Part shown: one piece after another, positions 1-8,530 of the stretch
Layout of the letters: each line of letters starts with the position of its first letter
How positions within the stretch are numbered: position 1 is the first letter of the stretch
Assembly: GCF_008016455.1 (NCBI RefSeq)
Contig: NZ_SAXU01000001.1
Span: 434,001-498,000, forward strand
Length of the DNA: 64,000 bases
From: Brachyspira aalborgi
Lineage (GTDB): Bacteria > Spirochaetota > Brachyspiria > Brachyspirales > Brachyspiraceae
Reading direction: 5' to 3'
Notes under the pieces: model-generated
What the model saw: the letters and a program-made list of their open reading frames with translations, nothing else
Told to the model about the DNA's origin: nothing
Database searches by the model: none
Program-made: the position numbers and the translations under genes

Positions 1-409
1 AAGCGGAATCCTCATATTTAATTATCGTGTTGCTATAATCGTTATCGTTTGAAGCTATAGAAAATATACTTTGAGCGGACTCTATATCATCAACGGCTAA
101 CTTGTAAAGGTTTGAAGTTTTTTGATTAGTGTTGCCGCCTATTCCTTTAAATAAACTTAATTTTCTTTCGGCATCGATTTGACTATTTAAAAGATATCCG
201 TAAACTTTATATTTAGATATAAATCTCTGCGAATGTTCTTGACTCTTTTTAGCAAATTCTATACTCTGTTCATAATCTCCATTTTCATGCGCTTCTATCG
301 CCAATTCTCTATATCTTTGAGCTAATTTATAATCTTCTTCTATAGTGAGAGATTGTCCATAAGCCAAATATGATAAAGAAAAAATAAATAAAAATAATAG
401 TTTTTTCAT
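1..409 (-). CDS. Secreted helical-repeat (TPR-like) protein, 3' part missing
   Basis: The gene starts with ATG at 407-409 and runs off the left edge, so only the first ~136 residues are visible. Residues 1-19 form a signal peptide (MKKLLFLFIFSLSYLAYG) with a likely cleavage before Q20. The mature part is charged and helical, with TPR-like spacing (an ALA/YEL-type helix around EAHENGDYEQSIEFAKKSQE). It lies 42 nt downstream of another TPR-like envelope protein on the same strand and is probably co-transcribed with it. Inference: a periplasmic or outer-membrane-associated scaffold of unknown function; the missing C-terminus could carry a further domain. Confidence 0.65.
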   Translation of the reverse strand, partial: MKKLLFLFIFSLSYLAYGQSLTIEEDYKLAQRYRELAIEAHENGDYEQSIEFAKKSQEHSQRFISKYKVYGYLLNSQIDAERKLSLFKGIGGNTNQKTSNLYKLAVDDIESAQSIFSIASNDNDYSNTIIKYEDSA

Positions 410-451
410 TTTAATTACTCCAATTTATAAATTAAATTTAAAATCTAAAAA

Positions 452-1045
452 TTAATTATTATAATTATTAGTATAATATTTTTCTATTTCTTCCATCTCT
501 TTAATTTTTAATTCCGCTTCTTTTATGTTTTTTGAACTTTCGTCAAATATTCCTTTTGTGGAAAAATAAGCCTTATTATGCAATTTTTTAGCCTGCAAGA
601 AATAATTAACCGCTTCCTCATAATTATTTGTTCCAAAAGCTTCCACTCCGTTAATATAATATAATTCGGCAAGCTCGTAATTTTCCTTATCAATTTTATA
701 AGCCTTTATATCTTTTGAATATACTCTTTCTAAAGTAATTTCTTCTTTTAAAGTTTCGGCATATTTTGGAAGTCCTTCATTTAATACGGTTTGATAAGAA
801 TTAGACGCCGTAGTCAATAAGTTAGCAAGTTTTTTAGATTCTTTGCTATTATTATCGTCTATCAATATAACCGCTTCGGAAAAACTCGCTTCCGCTATAT
901 CGAACTGCTCTTTTGAATAATCTTGCAATTCATACTTAACCGCTTTTTCTCTCAAACTTGAAGCGTCTTTATACTCTTTTAATGGCATAGTTTCGCCGCA
1001 AGATATTACAAAAATCAAAATAAAAATTAATAATTTTAACTTCAT
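452..1045 (-). CDS. TPR-like lipoprotein
   Basis: This 197-residue protein has a short basic N-terminus, a hydrophobic stretch and a lipobox ending in VISC (Cys16), so it is predicted to be a lipoprotein anchored in an envelope membrane. The rest is alpha-helical with TPR-like units, for example around residues 125-160 (ELAEL..GVEAFGTNNYEEAVNYFLQAK). An SD-like AGGAG lies just upstream of the ATG. It is followed after 42 nt by the similar secreted protein at the left edge, suggesting a small envelope operon, and adk lies 86 nt upstream. I cannot assign a specific function; similar small helical lipoproteins are common in spirochaetes. Confidence 0.6.
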   Translation of the reverse strand: MKLKLLIFILIFVISCGETMPLKEYKDASSLREKAVKYELQDYSKEQFDIAEASFSEAVILIDDNNSKESKKLANLLTTASNSYQTVLNEGLPKYAETLKEEITLERVYSKDIKAYKIDKENYELAELYYINGVEAFGTNNYEEAVNYFLQAKKLHNKAYFSTKGIFDESSKNIKEAELKIKEMEEIEKYYTNNYNN

Positions 1046-1131
1046 AAATACTCCTATAGTATAATATTAAATGTTATATCAATGATTATAAAAGTCAATA
1101 GTTTATATTTAATTAATTTATAAATTATTGC

Positions 1132-1698
1132 TTATTTCATACTATCTAATTCTTTTTTTATTTTAGCGTAAACTTCTTCAGGAGTTCCAACGCTTTCTAT
1201 TTTTATTATTTTCGCCTTGTCTTTATCTCTGTAAAATTCTAAAACGGGCTTGCTCTGTTTTTCAAATACTTCAATTCTGTTTCTTATAGTCGCCTCGTTA
1301 TCGTCCGCTCTTCCTCTCTTTAATAATCTTTCTACAATAATATCTTCTGAAGCGTAAATATCTATAACCGCGTTTATTTTATGATTTAATTTATTCAATA
1401 TTATATCTAACTCTTCGGCTTGTTTCATAGTTCTCGGAAAACCGTCAAGCATAAAACCGTTTTTACAATCGTCTTTTTTTATTCTCTCTGCAAGCATATC
1501 TATAACCAAAATATCTGGCACTAATTCTCCCTTATCCATATGAGATTTTGCCATTTTTCCAAGTTCAGTTCCGTCTTCAATATTCTTTCTTAACATATCT
1601 CCCGTTGAAATATGAGCTATAGAATATTCCTTATGTATAAAAGCCGCTTGAGTTCCCTTGCCTACTCCAGGCGCTCCGATAAAAATAATATTAAACAT
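1132..1698 (-). CDS. adk: Adenylate kinase
   Basis: Adenylate kinase catalyses ATP + AMP = 2 ADP in the cytoplasm. The 188-residue product shows the P-loop GAPGVGKGT (residues 8-16), the AMP-binding STGDMLR (31-37) and DGFPRT (85-90) motifs, and the R-G-R / R-N-R arginines around 128-141. The LID is short ([12 protein letters not shown]) and lacks the four-Cys zinc site of long forms, which fits the ~190-residue short class. It starts at ATG with an SD (GGAGG) about 7 nt upstream and has its own near-consensus promoter. Identification is firm. Confidence 0.95.
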   Translation of the reverse strand: MFNIIFIGAPGVGKGTQAAFIHKEYSIAHISTGDMLRKNIEDGTELGKMAKSHMDKGELVPDILVIDMLAERIKKDDCKNGFMLDGFPRTMKQAEELDIILNKLNHKINAVIDIYASEDIIVERLLKRGRADDNEATIRNRIEVFEKQSKPVLEFYRDKDKAKIIKIESVGTPEEVYAKIKKELDSMK

Positions 1699-1730
1699 AT
1701 TATGCCTCCAAAAATATTTATTATATTAAT

Positions 1731-1759
1731 AGTATATTAAAATAAAATATATTTGTCAA
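1731..1759 (-). promoter_or_regulatory. Sigma-70-type promoter of adk
   Basis: On the minus strand TTGACA (1754-1759) and TATACT (1731-1736) are separated by exactly 17 bp, about 33 nt upstream of the adk ATG, with a GGAGG ribosome-binding site between. Confidence 0.75.
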
Positions 1760-1800
1760 ACATTAAACTAAATTTTTTTATCTATTATAAATTTTATAAA

Positions 1801-3390
1801 TTACCATCTATACGAATAAGTTAAATTTGCTCCTCCTAATCCCATATTAAAAGCCAATTTTTCAACGCTAAAATTATTTTCATTTATCCAAAGCATATAA
1901 TATATTCCCGTAGTTAAAGCAAAAGCGCTCGTTATAACCATACCCGCAATATAGAAATTATAAGCGGTTTTATAGCGACTCAAATCTATTGGCGGACTAT
2001 TTGGAGCATTTTTATATTTATCGTAATAATTAACCATAGTCGTATCTAAAATTTCTTCGGCAAAAATATAACTTCCTAAAGTAAATACTCCCGCCGCAAT
2101 CGTTAATCCTAAAAACACTTTTGTATTTCTTTCATAGTTTTTAAATATTCTATCAGCCAAAGTAGGAATTTTAATTTGTTTCATAGTAGGCTTTAAAAAT
2201 AAAGAATTAGTGCTATCAACAGTAAAAACTCCATAATAATCCATATAATTTGAATTTGTTATTTTTATTGAATAAGTGCCAAATCCAAAATTTCTATCTA
2301 TAATTGGAGAAGGGCTTTCTCTTATTCCGTTAATAACTACGGCGCTTTTTTCTTCTCCTGGAATTTCTATTTGAACTCTTGCAATATTAGTCATTCTGCT
2401 TAATGAAAAATTTAATTCTATATCTTCGCTTGGTTTTTCAAATGATAGCATCGTATCAATGGTTTCATACATATCTTTTTTTATAGTAAATCTATGGCTA
2501 TTTGTAGTTAAAGCTGGAATATATAAAGTATCTCCGCTAACTCCCATTAAAATATTATCTATATAAATAAAAGAATTTTCAGGTTCTACATCGATTGATA
2601 TTACTCCCGTTTTATCTAAATGACTTATTCTATTTGCAATATCCAAAGCGTATAATGGAATTTGCTCGTCTATTACCGCTTCCGAAAGTTCGACTTTATA
2701 AGAATTAATTTTTCTTTCTTTTATATAAGCGACATAAGTAGTAATTATAATATTTGGTCTTTTATATTCTACAGTTCCAAAAATAGATATATCCGAGTCT
2801 CTTGTAAAAACATAATCTTTAATATCTTTTCCAAAATATTCATAATAATTATATCCCGTATCGATTTTTTGCAAAAAGTCATTTGTATTTTTAACTATTA
2901 CATTACTTCCCTTGTATTCTATAATAATTTCATCGTCATTTAAGAAAAAATATTTGCTTTCAGGTCCGACATATTTTACATTACTGCGAACTCCTCCCCA
3001 ATTCGTATAATAAGTATATTCGTAATTTGTCGCTATAGTTTCGTTGCTTCCTTCTTTTGCAGAATAAATTATATTTGTAAATTGAAATACTTTATAATCG
3101 TAAGCTCTTTCAAAATTTACGGGAGTTAAATTTAAATTCGTTTCCGTTTGAAGTTTTAAAGTTTTATTATAATCAAGTTGATTTGCAATAGCATCGGCAA
3201 CCGTAAAAGTTAAATAATTATAATTTGTATTTGCGCTTAAATTACTATAAATGTAAATGTCTATTTTTACTCTGTCTGAAGCCGTATAATAAGGACGAAC
3301 TTCTTCCATAGAAATCGGTTTTCCGCCAAAAGAATGCAAAAAACTATATGATATAAATGCAAACGCAATGACAAAATATTTAATATGCAT
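1801..3390 (-). CDS. PEGA-domain envelope protein
   Basis: This 529-residue protein begins with a signal peptide (about 1-22, ending SFLHSFGG). Residues ~40-255 resemble a periplasmic domain that appears to bind or sense something unknown. Residues ~262-330 look like a PEGA domain (GVISIDVEPENSFIYIDN), a beta-rich module often found on extracytoplasmic faces of bacterial envelope proteins; a second weaker beta unit follows to ~395. Near the C-terminus are two hydrophobic segments (about 425-446 and 473-498), then a short tail ending in aromatic residues (YSYRW), so it may be membrane-anchored. No enzyme motif is visible; the function is unknown. Confidence 0.6.
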   Translation of the reverse strand: MHIKYFVIAFAFISYSFLHSFGGKPISMEEVRPYYTASDRVKIDIYIYSNLSANTNYNYLTFTVADAIANQLDYNKTLKLQTETNLNLTPVNFERAYDYKVFQFTNIIYSAKEGSNETIATNYEYTYYTNWGGVRSNVKYVGPESKYFFLNDDEIIIEYKGSNVIVKNTNDFLQKIDTGYNYYEYFGKDIKDYVFTRDSDISIFGTVEYKRPNIIITTYVAYIKERKINSYKVELSEAVIDEQIPLYALDIANRISHLDKTGVISIDVEPENSFIYIDNILMGVSGDTLYIPALTTNSHRFTIKKDMYETIDTMLSFEKPSEDIELNFSLSRMTNIARVQIEIPGEEKSAVVINGIRESPSPIIDRNFGFGTYSIKITNSNYMDYYGVFTVDSTNSLFLKPTMKQIKIPTLADRIFKNYERNTKVFLGLTIAAGVFTLGSYIFAEEILDTTMVNYYDKYKNAPNSPPIDLSRYKTAYNFYIAGMVITSAFALTTGIYYMLWINENNFSVEKLAFNMGLGGANLTYSYRW

Positions 3391-3417
3391 AATTATTTCT
3401 TCATTATTAATAAAGTA

Positions 3418-3446
3418 ATTTTATATTAAAAAATATCTTTTATCAA
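3418..3446 (-). promoter_or_regulatory. Putative promoter of the PEGA-domain gene
   Basis: TTGATA (3441-3446) and TAAAAT (3418-3423) on the minus strand, 17 bp apart and ~28 nt before the ATG. In such AT-rich DNA this is plausible rather than certain. Confidence 0.45.
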
Positions 3447-3511
3447 TATATTATATATAATAACAGAGTTTTAAAGATATAATAAAATATAAGTTAATTT
3501 AAATATCGATA

Positions 3512-4372
3512 TTATTTATAACTATAATAGCATTTTTGACAAACTTCGGGAACGGTTTTATTTTTAACGGAATTTGCCAAATCGCTTCTTAATTTTTTTC
3601 TTAAAGATTTATATTCCGTTTGATTCCAAATTTCTAATATTGATTTTTCCATTATATTTCCCATTTTGCTTTTTCTAAAATAATCATTACAACAAATAAG
3701 TATATTTCCGTCTTTATCTATAACTGGGTTTCTTGTGCTATCGCAATATTTAAAAGGTTTCAATGTCTTAACTTCAATCGCTCCCGCTCTCGTGCTGAGA
3801 TTTTCTAGATTTAAAGTTTGTATATGAAATGACGCTCCGATTTCTTTTTGTATCTCGGATAATTTTGCAAATAATTTTTCGGGATTTTTATCATGTATAG
3901 TTATTATAAATTGGTCTAATCCCGCTTCTTTATATTTTTTAGTATTTTCAATATTCAAAAAATCTCCGTTGCTATGCATCATAATTGTAGCTTTCGGAAC
4001 TTTATCATGCGTATATTTTATAAAAGTTATTAATCTTTCGTCTAAAGTCGGCTCGTTAAAAAAATTAAAATTAATCCAACCGCTAAAATTCAATTTTGAA
4101 ATATCGTCTATAGCTTTATAAATTATTTTTTCATCGGCATATAATTTTGGCGTTTCATAATGGCAATTTGGACAATAATGACATTTTCTATTGCAATAGG
4201 TTGAAGTTTCTATACTAATTCCCGTTAAAAAATTATAATCTCCGTATTTTAACAAATTTGATAATTTAGCATAAAGCGAATAAATTTTTTCTATAAAATA
4301 TAATTGTTCCGCCGACATATTTGGCAATAATTTTTTAGCCGTATTTCTTAAAAATAATTTAATTTTTTTCAT
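3512..4372 (-). CDS. Radical SAM / SPASM-domain protein
   Basis: This 286-residue protein has the radical SAM cluster motif C60-N-R-K-C64-H-Y-C67 (CxxxCxxC), which binds a [4Fe-4S] cluster that cleaves S-adenosylmethionine. The C-terminal ~80 residues form a SPASM-type region: a Cys before DSTRNP, then GNILICCND, the GN(I)-x-EIW signature and a terminal CQKC pair, expected to bind auxiliary Fe-S clusters. Such enzymes modify peptides, sugars or cofactors; the substrate is not evident and no precursor-peptide gene is adjacent. The upstream spacer holds a pentanucleotide microsatellite and a terminator-like hairpin that could control its expression. Confidence 0.75.
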   Translation of the reverse strand: MKKIKLFLRNTAKKLLPNMSAEQLYFIEKIYSLYAKLSNLLKYGDYNFLTGISIETSTYCNRKCHYCPNCHYETPKLYADEKIIYKAIDDISKLNFSGWINFNFFNEPTLDERLITFIKYTHDKVPKATIMMHSNGDFLNIENTKKYKEAGLDQFIITIHDKNPEKLFAKLSEIQKEIGASFHIQTLNLENLSTRAGAIEVKTLKPFKYCDSTRNPVIDKDGNILICCNDYFRKSKMGNIMEKSILEIWNQTEYKSLRKKLRSDLANSVKNKTVPEVCQKCYYSYK

Positions 4373-4468
4373 AATATAACCTCGTCAAATATGGCTCTGA
4401 TTAACCATAGAATATAAAATTGTATTTTTCTATTTGAAAATAATTCTTTAATTTTGCAATGAAAAAAT

Positions 4469-4493
4469 CGCCGAAAAAATTTATAATGCGGCG
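4469..4493 (-). terminator. Terminator-like hairpin upstream of the radical SAM gene
   Basis: CGCCG (4469-4473) and CGGCG (4489-4493) form a perfect 5-bp GC stem with a 15-nt loop. On the minus strand the stem is followed by ATTTTTT. It lies between the AGTGT repeat and the radical SAM start, so it may act as an attenuator, or it may end a transcript coming from the repeat side. Confidence 0.4.
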
Positions 4494-4495
4494 TT

Positions 4496-4568
4496 AGTGT
4501 AGTGTAGTGTAGTGTAGTGTAGTGTAGTGTAGTGTAGTGTAGTGTAGTGTAGTGTAGTGTAGTGTAGT
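4496..4568. repeat. Pentanucleotide microsatellite (AGTGT)14.6
   Basis: Fourteen perfect copies of AGTGT (4496-4565) plus a partial AGT. It sits in the 349-bp spacer between the divergent radical SAM gene and deoD, outside any coding frame. The rest of that spacer (4373-4468 and 4569-4721) is plain AT-rich DNA apart from the adjoining hairpin. Confidence 0.97.
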
Positions 4569-4721
4569 TGCAAACTAAACATATAAAATTCCTACCTTAT
4601 TTTTAATAATTAAATTATACAATATTTTTAAAAATATGTCAAGCATAAAATATACAAATTATTTTTATTTAATATATAATAATTAAATATTAAATTTTTT
4701 ATTATTTTAGGAGAGAGAATT

Positions 4722-5420
4722 ATGTCAACGGCGCATATAGAGGCAAATAAAGGCGATATAGCGGAAACTATACTTTTACCTGGCGACCCTTTGAGGGCAA
4801 AATTTATAGCGGAAAATTTTTTAGAAAATGTTATTCAATATAATTCCGTAAGAAATATGTTCGGTTATACGGGAAATTATAAAGGAAAAAAAGTGTCGGT
4901 TCAAGGCACGGGAATGGGAATGCCTTCCTGCGCGATATATTCTTACGAACTTATACATTTTTTTGGATGCAAAAATCTTATAAGAATAGGAACGGCGGGA
5001 GCTTTATTAGACAAATTAAAAATTGGAGATTTGGTTATAGGAATGGGAGCTTGCACAGATTCAAATTTTGCAAGTCAATACGAATTAGACGGAACTTTTG
5101 CGCCAATAGCAAGTTATGAATTATTAAAAAAAGCGGTAGACAAAGCGGAAAGCATGAAAATAAATTATCATGTGGGAAATATATTGTCTTCCGATGTATT
5201 TTACGGAGCGAATAATTCCACGATTGAATGGGCAAAAATGGGAGTGCTTGCCGTAGAAATGGAAGCCGCCGCATTATATATGAACGCCGCTTATGGAAAA
5301 GCTAACGCTCTTTGTATATTGACAATTTCGGATTCTTTAATTACAAAAGAAGCGACAACGCCCAAACAGAGAGAAAAAACTTTTACTAATATGATGGAAG
5401 TGGCTTTATCGTTAGTTTAA
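4722..5420 (+). CDS. deoD: Purine-nucleoside phosphorylase, DeoD type
   Basis: The enzyme phosphorolyses purine (deoxy)nucleosides to free base and (deoxy)ribose-1-phosphate for salvage. The 232-residue product matches the hexameric DeoD family length (~235). It carries the early LLPGDPLRAKFIAE phosphate-binding segment, RIGTAGAL, the AVEMEAAALY substrate-binding motif near residue 180, and ISDS. It starts at ATG 4722 after a strong GGAGAGAG site. It is the only gene between a divergent radical SAM gene and a convergent transporter operon, so it is probably monocistronic, with a terminator just after the stop. Identification is firm. Confidence 0.93.
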   Translation: MSTAHIEANKGDIAETILLPGDPLRAKFIAENFLENVIQYNSVRNMFGYTGNYKGKKVSVQGTGMGMPSCAIYSYELIHFFGCKNLIRIGTAGALLDKLKIGDLVIGMGACTDSNFASQYELDGTFAPIASYELLKKAVDKAESMKINYHVGNILSSDVFYGANNSTIEWAKMGVLAVEMEAAALYMNAAYGKANALCILTISDSLITKEATTPKQREKTFTNMMEVALSLV

Positions 5421-5427
5421 CATTAAT

Positions 5428-5461
5428 AAATCCTATAACTTATTAAAAAGCTATAGGATTT
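5428..5461. terminator. Bidirectional rho-independent terminator
   Basis: AAATCCTATA (5428-5437) pairs perfectly with TATAGGATTT (5452-5461), a 10-bp stem with a 14-nt loop. It lies between the stops of deoD (+) and the convergent transporter operon (-), with T/A runs on both sides. Confidence 0.7.
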
Positions 5462-5478
5462 TATTAAAACAAAATATT

Positions 5479-6408
5479 TTAATTTATAAATAAATCATTA
5501 ATATCAACCTCGTTTTCTATCATTTTATTCTCTCTCATAAATGATTCGGTTTTTCTTATTGAAGTTATATCTTTATCAGTTATATCTATATTAAAATCAT
5601 ACATAAGATACATTTCTTTTACGGCTTCTTCCGTTAATCCCGTTTCTCTTGCCGATATAGAAATTATCTCATCATAATTATTATTCATATAATCTAAAAC
5701 TTCTATCTCGGCATTAATAAATGTATCAACTAACTCTTTATTATTATTGTAGAATTTTTCGCTTGTAGCCACAACAACTACTGGTTCTATAAGGCTCTCT
5801 CCCGTAGTAACTATGTTATATCCTTCTTTCGCCGTATTATAAGCAGAAGGTCCCGCCAATAGCGCCATGTCTACAGAACCGCTTGATAATGCAGCATAAG
5901 ATTCTGGAATTCCCATAGATATAAATTGAATATCCGATTCTTTCAACCCCAAAGAATTCAAATAAGCGGCTAAAAGCTCATGTAGTATAGTTCCTTTAGG
6001 ACCAGCAACTTTCTTTCCTATAATATCTTTAGAGCCTTTTATAATATTTTTAGAAAATATAACAAAAGATTTAGGTGACCTGCTATAAGTATTTATTATT
6101 TTTATATCCGCTCCATTTGCTTTTGCAAGTATAACGGAAGTAGAGCCGACAGCATATAAAAATTGTATATCGCCAGATGCCAGCGCTTGCGTCTGGTCTG
6201 GTCCAGTAGTTAATTCGGAATATACTACGGGAAGATTATATTTGCTAAAAGCGTTGCTAAATATAAATTTATCTCTTTCTACCATAGAAGGCACATTTAA
6301 AGGTGATTTAACATAAGTTAATGCTATTTGTTTAACTGAAAAATCAGACTTATTTTTACAGCTCAAAACTAATATGATACATAATAGTAATTTTAAAATA
6401 TTTTTCAT
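5479..6408 (-). CDS. ABC importer substrate-binding lipoprotein, NitT/TauT/SsuA-like
   Basis: This 309-residue protein has a lipoprotein signal peptide with lipobox VLSC, followed by a type-II periplasmic binding fold of the nitrate/sulfonate/taurine/thiamine-precursor kind: GPDQTQALASGDIQF near residue 70, VAGPKGTILHELL near 135 and SGSVDMALLAGP near 180. It should capture a small organic or anionic ligand and deliver it to the permease encoded upstream. It is the last gene of a four-gene minus-strand operon, 18 nt after the ATPase gene. The ligand cannot be told from sequence. The family is heterogeneous, so names such as SsuA or TauA would be over-precise. Confidence 0.8.
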   Translation of the reverse strand: MKNILKLLLCIILVLSCKNKSDFSVKQIALTYVKSPLNVPSMVERDKFIFSNAFSKYNLPVVYSELTTGPDQTQALASGDIQFLYAVGSTSVILAKANGADIKIINTYSRSPKSFVIFSKNIIKGSKDIIGKKVAGPKGTILHELLAAYLNSLGLKESDIQFISMGIPESYAALSSGSVDMALLAGPSAYNTAKEGYNIVTTGESLIEPVVVVATSEKFYNNNKELVDTFINAEIEVLDYMNNNYDEIISISARETGLTEEAVKEMYLMYDFNIDITDKDITSIRKTESFMRENKMIENEVDINDLFIN

Positions 6409-6426
6409 TTTTTGCTCCTTAAAAAG

Positions 6427-7140
6427 TTAATTTTTAATCGAATTTAAAATATCCTTTTTTAATTCTATAAAAAAAGGTGATAGTATATTTCTATCATAGT
6501 TTTCATGATTTAAGTCATATTCTTTTTTTATTTTACCTCCTTCAAATATAATTATTTTCTTTCCTAAAATTAAAGATTCGTCAATACTATGAGTGACAAA
6601 TATTATAGATTTTTTACTATTCATACAAATATTTATAGTCTCATTTTGCAAAGTCTCCCTAGTAAAGTAATCTAAAGATGCAAAAGGCTCGTCCATCAAT
6701 ATTATATCGCTATCGTTAGCCAAAGCTCTTGCAATAGCTACTCTTTGCATCATTCCAAGCGAAAGCTGATAAGGATAAGCCTTATCAAAACCGTTCAATC
6801 CAATCATATTTATAAGATTATATATTTTATCTTTACATTCTTTTTTCTCCGATTTATTCATTCCAAAAGTTATATTTGAAAACACATTAAGCCAAGGCAT
6901 TAATCTATGTTCTTGAAAAACTATAGATATTTTAGCGTTATCTTCGATTATTATTTTACCGCTATCTTGAATCTCTAATTGAGCTAATAATCTCAAAAAT
7001 GTAGTTTTACCACATCCGCTCTTTCCAAGTATTACGGTTATACCTTCGGGAAAGGATTCAAAATTTATATTTTGTATCACTTTTATTTTTTTATTGTTAA
7101 CAAAAAATGATTTGGAAATATTTTCCGTTCTAATTATCAA
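6427..7140 (-). CDS. ABC importer ATP-binding protein, SsuB/TauB-like
   Basis: This 237-residue ATPase energises the importer. It has Walker A GKSGCGKTT (around residue 40), Q-loop FQEHRLMPW, a signature LSLGMMQRVAIARAL (LSLGM instead of the usual LSGGM), Walker B IILMDEPFASLD and the switch His in VTHSIDE. FQEHRLMPWLNV is typical of the nitrate/sulfonate/taurine branch. The apparent start is TTG at 7140, preceded by GGAG at proper spacing inside the end of the permease gene, so the two genes overlap by 11 nt and are probably translationally coupled. Confidence 0.85.
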   Translation of the reverse strand: MIIRTENISKSFFVNNKKIKVIQNINFESFPEGITVILGKSGCGKTTFLRLLAQLEIQDSGKIIIEDNAKISIVFQEHRLMPWLNVFSNITFGMNKSEKKECKDKIYNLINMIGLNGFDKAYPYQLSLGMMQRVAIARALANDSDIILMDEPFASLDYFTRETLQNETINICMNSKKSIIFVTHSIDESLILGKKIIIFEGGKIKKEYDLNHENYDRNILSPFFIELKKDILNSIKN

Positions 7141-7891
7141 TATTAACTCCTTCAGTATTATAGAAAGTAAATTTTCTTATAAAATAATAAAAAATTCTAT
7201 CTAATAAATAACCTAAAATACCTATTGTAATTATTCCAACTATAACTTTATCCGACCTTGATAATTGTTGGGCATCAAGTATCATATAACCTAATCCGCT
7301 TGAAGCCGCTATCATTTCAGCTCCTATAATAGCCCTAAAACTATAACCAAGTCCTATTTTCATTCCCGCTAATATTTCAGGTAATGCACTCGGTAAAATT
7401 ATACAAAAAAATATTTTAAACTTTGAGAAATTAAGAGAATATCCAACTTCTAAAAGTTTTTTATCAACCGAAAATATACCTTGTCTTATATTAATAAGTA
7501 TTGGAAAAAATGAAGCAAGAACAATAATTATAATTTTAGATTTTTCGCCTATGCCAAACCATAATATTAATATTGCTATTAAACTTATAGGCGGTATATT
7601 TCTCATAAATTCTATTATATTCTTAAAATATATAAATATTTGGGGTTTTGTCCCAAGTATCATTCCAAATACAAAAGCTAAAATAAACGCTATAGAAAAT
7701 CCAGTTAAAACTCTTAAAAGGCTTACATAAATATTTTTTATTAAATTGCCGTTAATAGTTTCTATATAGAATGTTTTTAATACTTTTTGAGGGGATGGAA
7801 GAACATATTCACTCCATATATTAGATTTGCTCGCTATAAACCAGAGTATTATAATTATAATTAATATCATATTTGATTTTATAAATTTCAT
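7130..7891 (-). CDS. ABC importer permease, SsuC/TauC-like
   Basis: This 253-residue inner-membrane protein has about six transmembrane helices and the EAA-type cytoplasmic loop near residues 150-180 (GYSLNFSKFKIFFCIILPSA), which contacts the ATPase. The PPISLIAILILWFGIGEKSKI segment is characteristic of nitrate/sulfonate/taurine-type permeases (BPD_transp_1). The gene overlaps the upstream hydrogenase-domain-like gene by 4 nt (ATGA) and the downstream ATPase gene by 11 nt, so the four proteins are almost certainly made together. Confidence 0.85.
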   Translation of the reverse strand: MKFIKSNMILIIIIILWFIASKSNIWSEYVLPSPQKVLKTFYIETINGNLIKNIYVSLLRVLTGFSIAFILAFVFGMILGTKPQIFIYFKNIIEFMRNIPPISLIAILILWFGIGEKSKIIIIVLASFFPILINIRQGIFSVDKKLLEVGYSLNFSKFKIFFCIILPSALPEILAGMKIGLGYSFRAIIGAEMIAASSGLGYMILDAQQLSRSDKVIVGIITIGILGYLLDRIFYYFIRKFTFYNTEGVNIDN

Positions 7892-8502
7892 TTTTTATCT
7901 ATACCGTCTCCGTTATGGCAACCGTTATCGCAGTAAAGAGCCTCTAAAATTTTACTGTTCATGTATAATTTATTTTTAAAGACTTTCAATATATTATCCT
8001 CTCCTGTGACAGAATAAACCTTTTCAAATCCTTTAAAAAATCCAAGAGGAATGGGACTCGAATTTAGTTTTCTTTTTTTATTTTCATCCAATATTATATT
8101 ATTTTCTTTTACAAATTCTATCCAAGTTTTAAAAATTAATCCTTCTATATTTAATGAATTTCCAAAATTGGATAAAGCAACACAAGGTGTTATTATAATT
8201 ATATTATTTTCAATTTGAGCCTTTAATTCTATAGCAGTTTCTATTAAAATAGGATTAATATTAGCATATTCATAGCTATTATCATTATTATCTATATATT
8301 CATAAATTTTAGGGCATCTTGAATCAATTATACATTTATCAGAATTTAAATATTTTTTTCTATACTTATTTTTAACTATATCGGAACAGTTTTTATTAGG
8401 CAATACTATCTCAAAACCGTTTTTTGATAGAATATATTTTAAATATTCTATATCGTATTGAACCATTATAACAGGATTAACCCAAACATAATTCTTATTC
8501 AT
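7888..8502 (-). CDS. Small protein resembling the [FeFe]-hydrogenase H-cluster domain
   Basis: This 204-residue protein has no signal peptide. It has the motif order of the large-subunit C-terminal domain of [FeFe] hydrogenases: DSRCPKIYEYI (Cys63, as in TSCCP), ITPCVA (Cys107, as in VMPC), a V-T-G-x-x-N-I-L-K-V-F stretch (165-175), and EALYC-DNGC-HNGDG (Cys191 and Cys195, as in EVMACxGGCxxGGG). Thus all four [4Fe-4S] ligand positions seem kept, while the catalytic Cys before CP is Arg62, the Met of MPC is Thr105 and the Lys of PCxxK is Leu110. Inference: it binds an Fe-S cluster but is not a hydrogenase. It is the first gene of the ABC importer operon, so it may sense, handle or process the imported ligand. 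Confidence 0.55.
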   Translation of the reverse strand: MNKNYVWVNPVIMVQYDIEYLKYILSKNGFEIVLPNKNCSDIVKNKYRKKYLNSDKCIIDSRCPKIYEYIDNNDNSYEYANINPILIETAIELKAQIENNIIIITPCVALSNFGNSLNIEGLIFKTWIEFVKENNIILDENKKRKLNSSPIPLGFFKGFEKVYSVTGEDNILKVFKNKLYMNSKILEALYCDNGCHNGDGIDKK

Positions 8503-8530
8503 AAAATAACCTTAAAAAAATTGTTAGATA

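Noticed and set aside
4496-4568. Direct repeats as an integration or replication origin site
   Set aside because: A pure pentanucleotide run lacks iteron structure, DnaA boxes and adjacent integrase or replication genes.
5035-5274. Minus-strand frame inside deoD
   Set aside because: It is a shadow of the deoD coding sequence, with no ribosome-binding site or homology.
7888-8502. Reading the H-cluster-like protein as an active [FeFe] hydrogenase
   Set aside because: The catalytic Cys, the Met before PC and the Lys after PC are replaced, and no ferredoxin-like N-terminal clusters are present. An Fe-S role remains possible.
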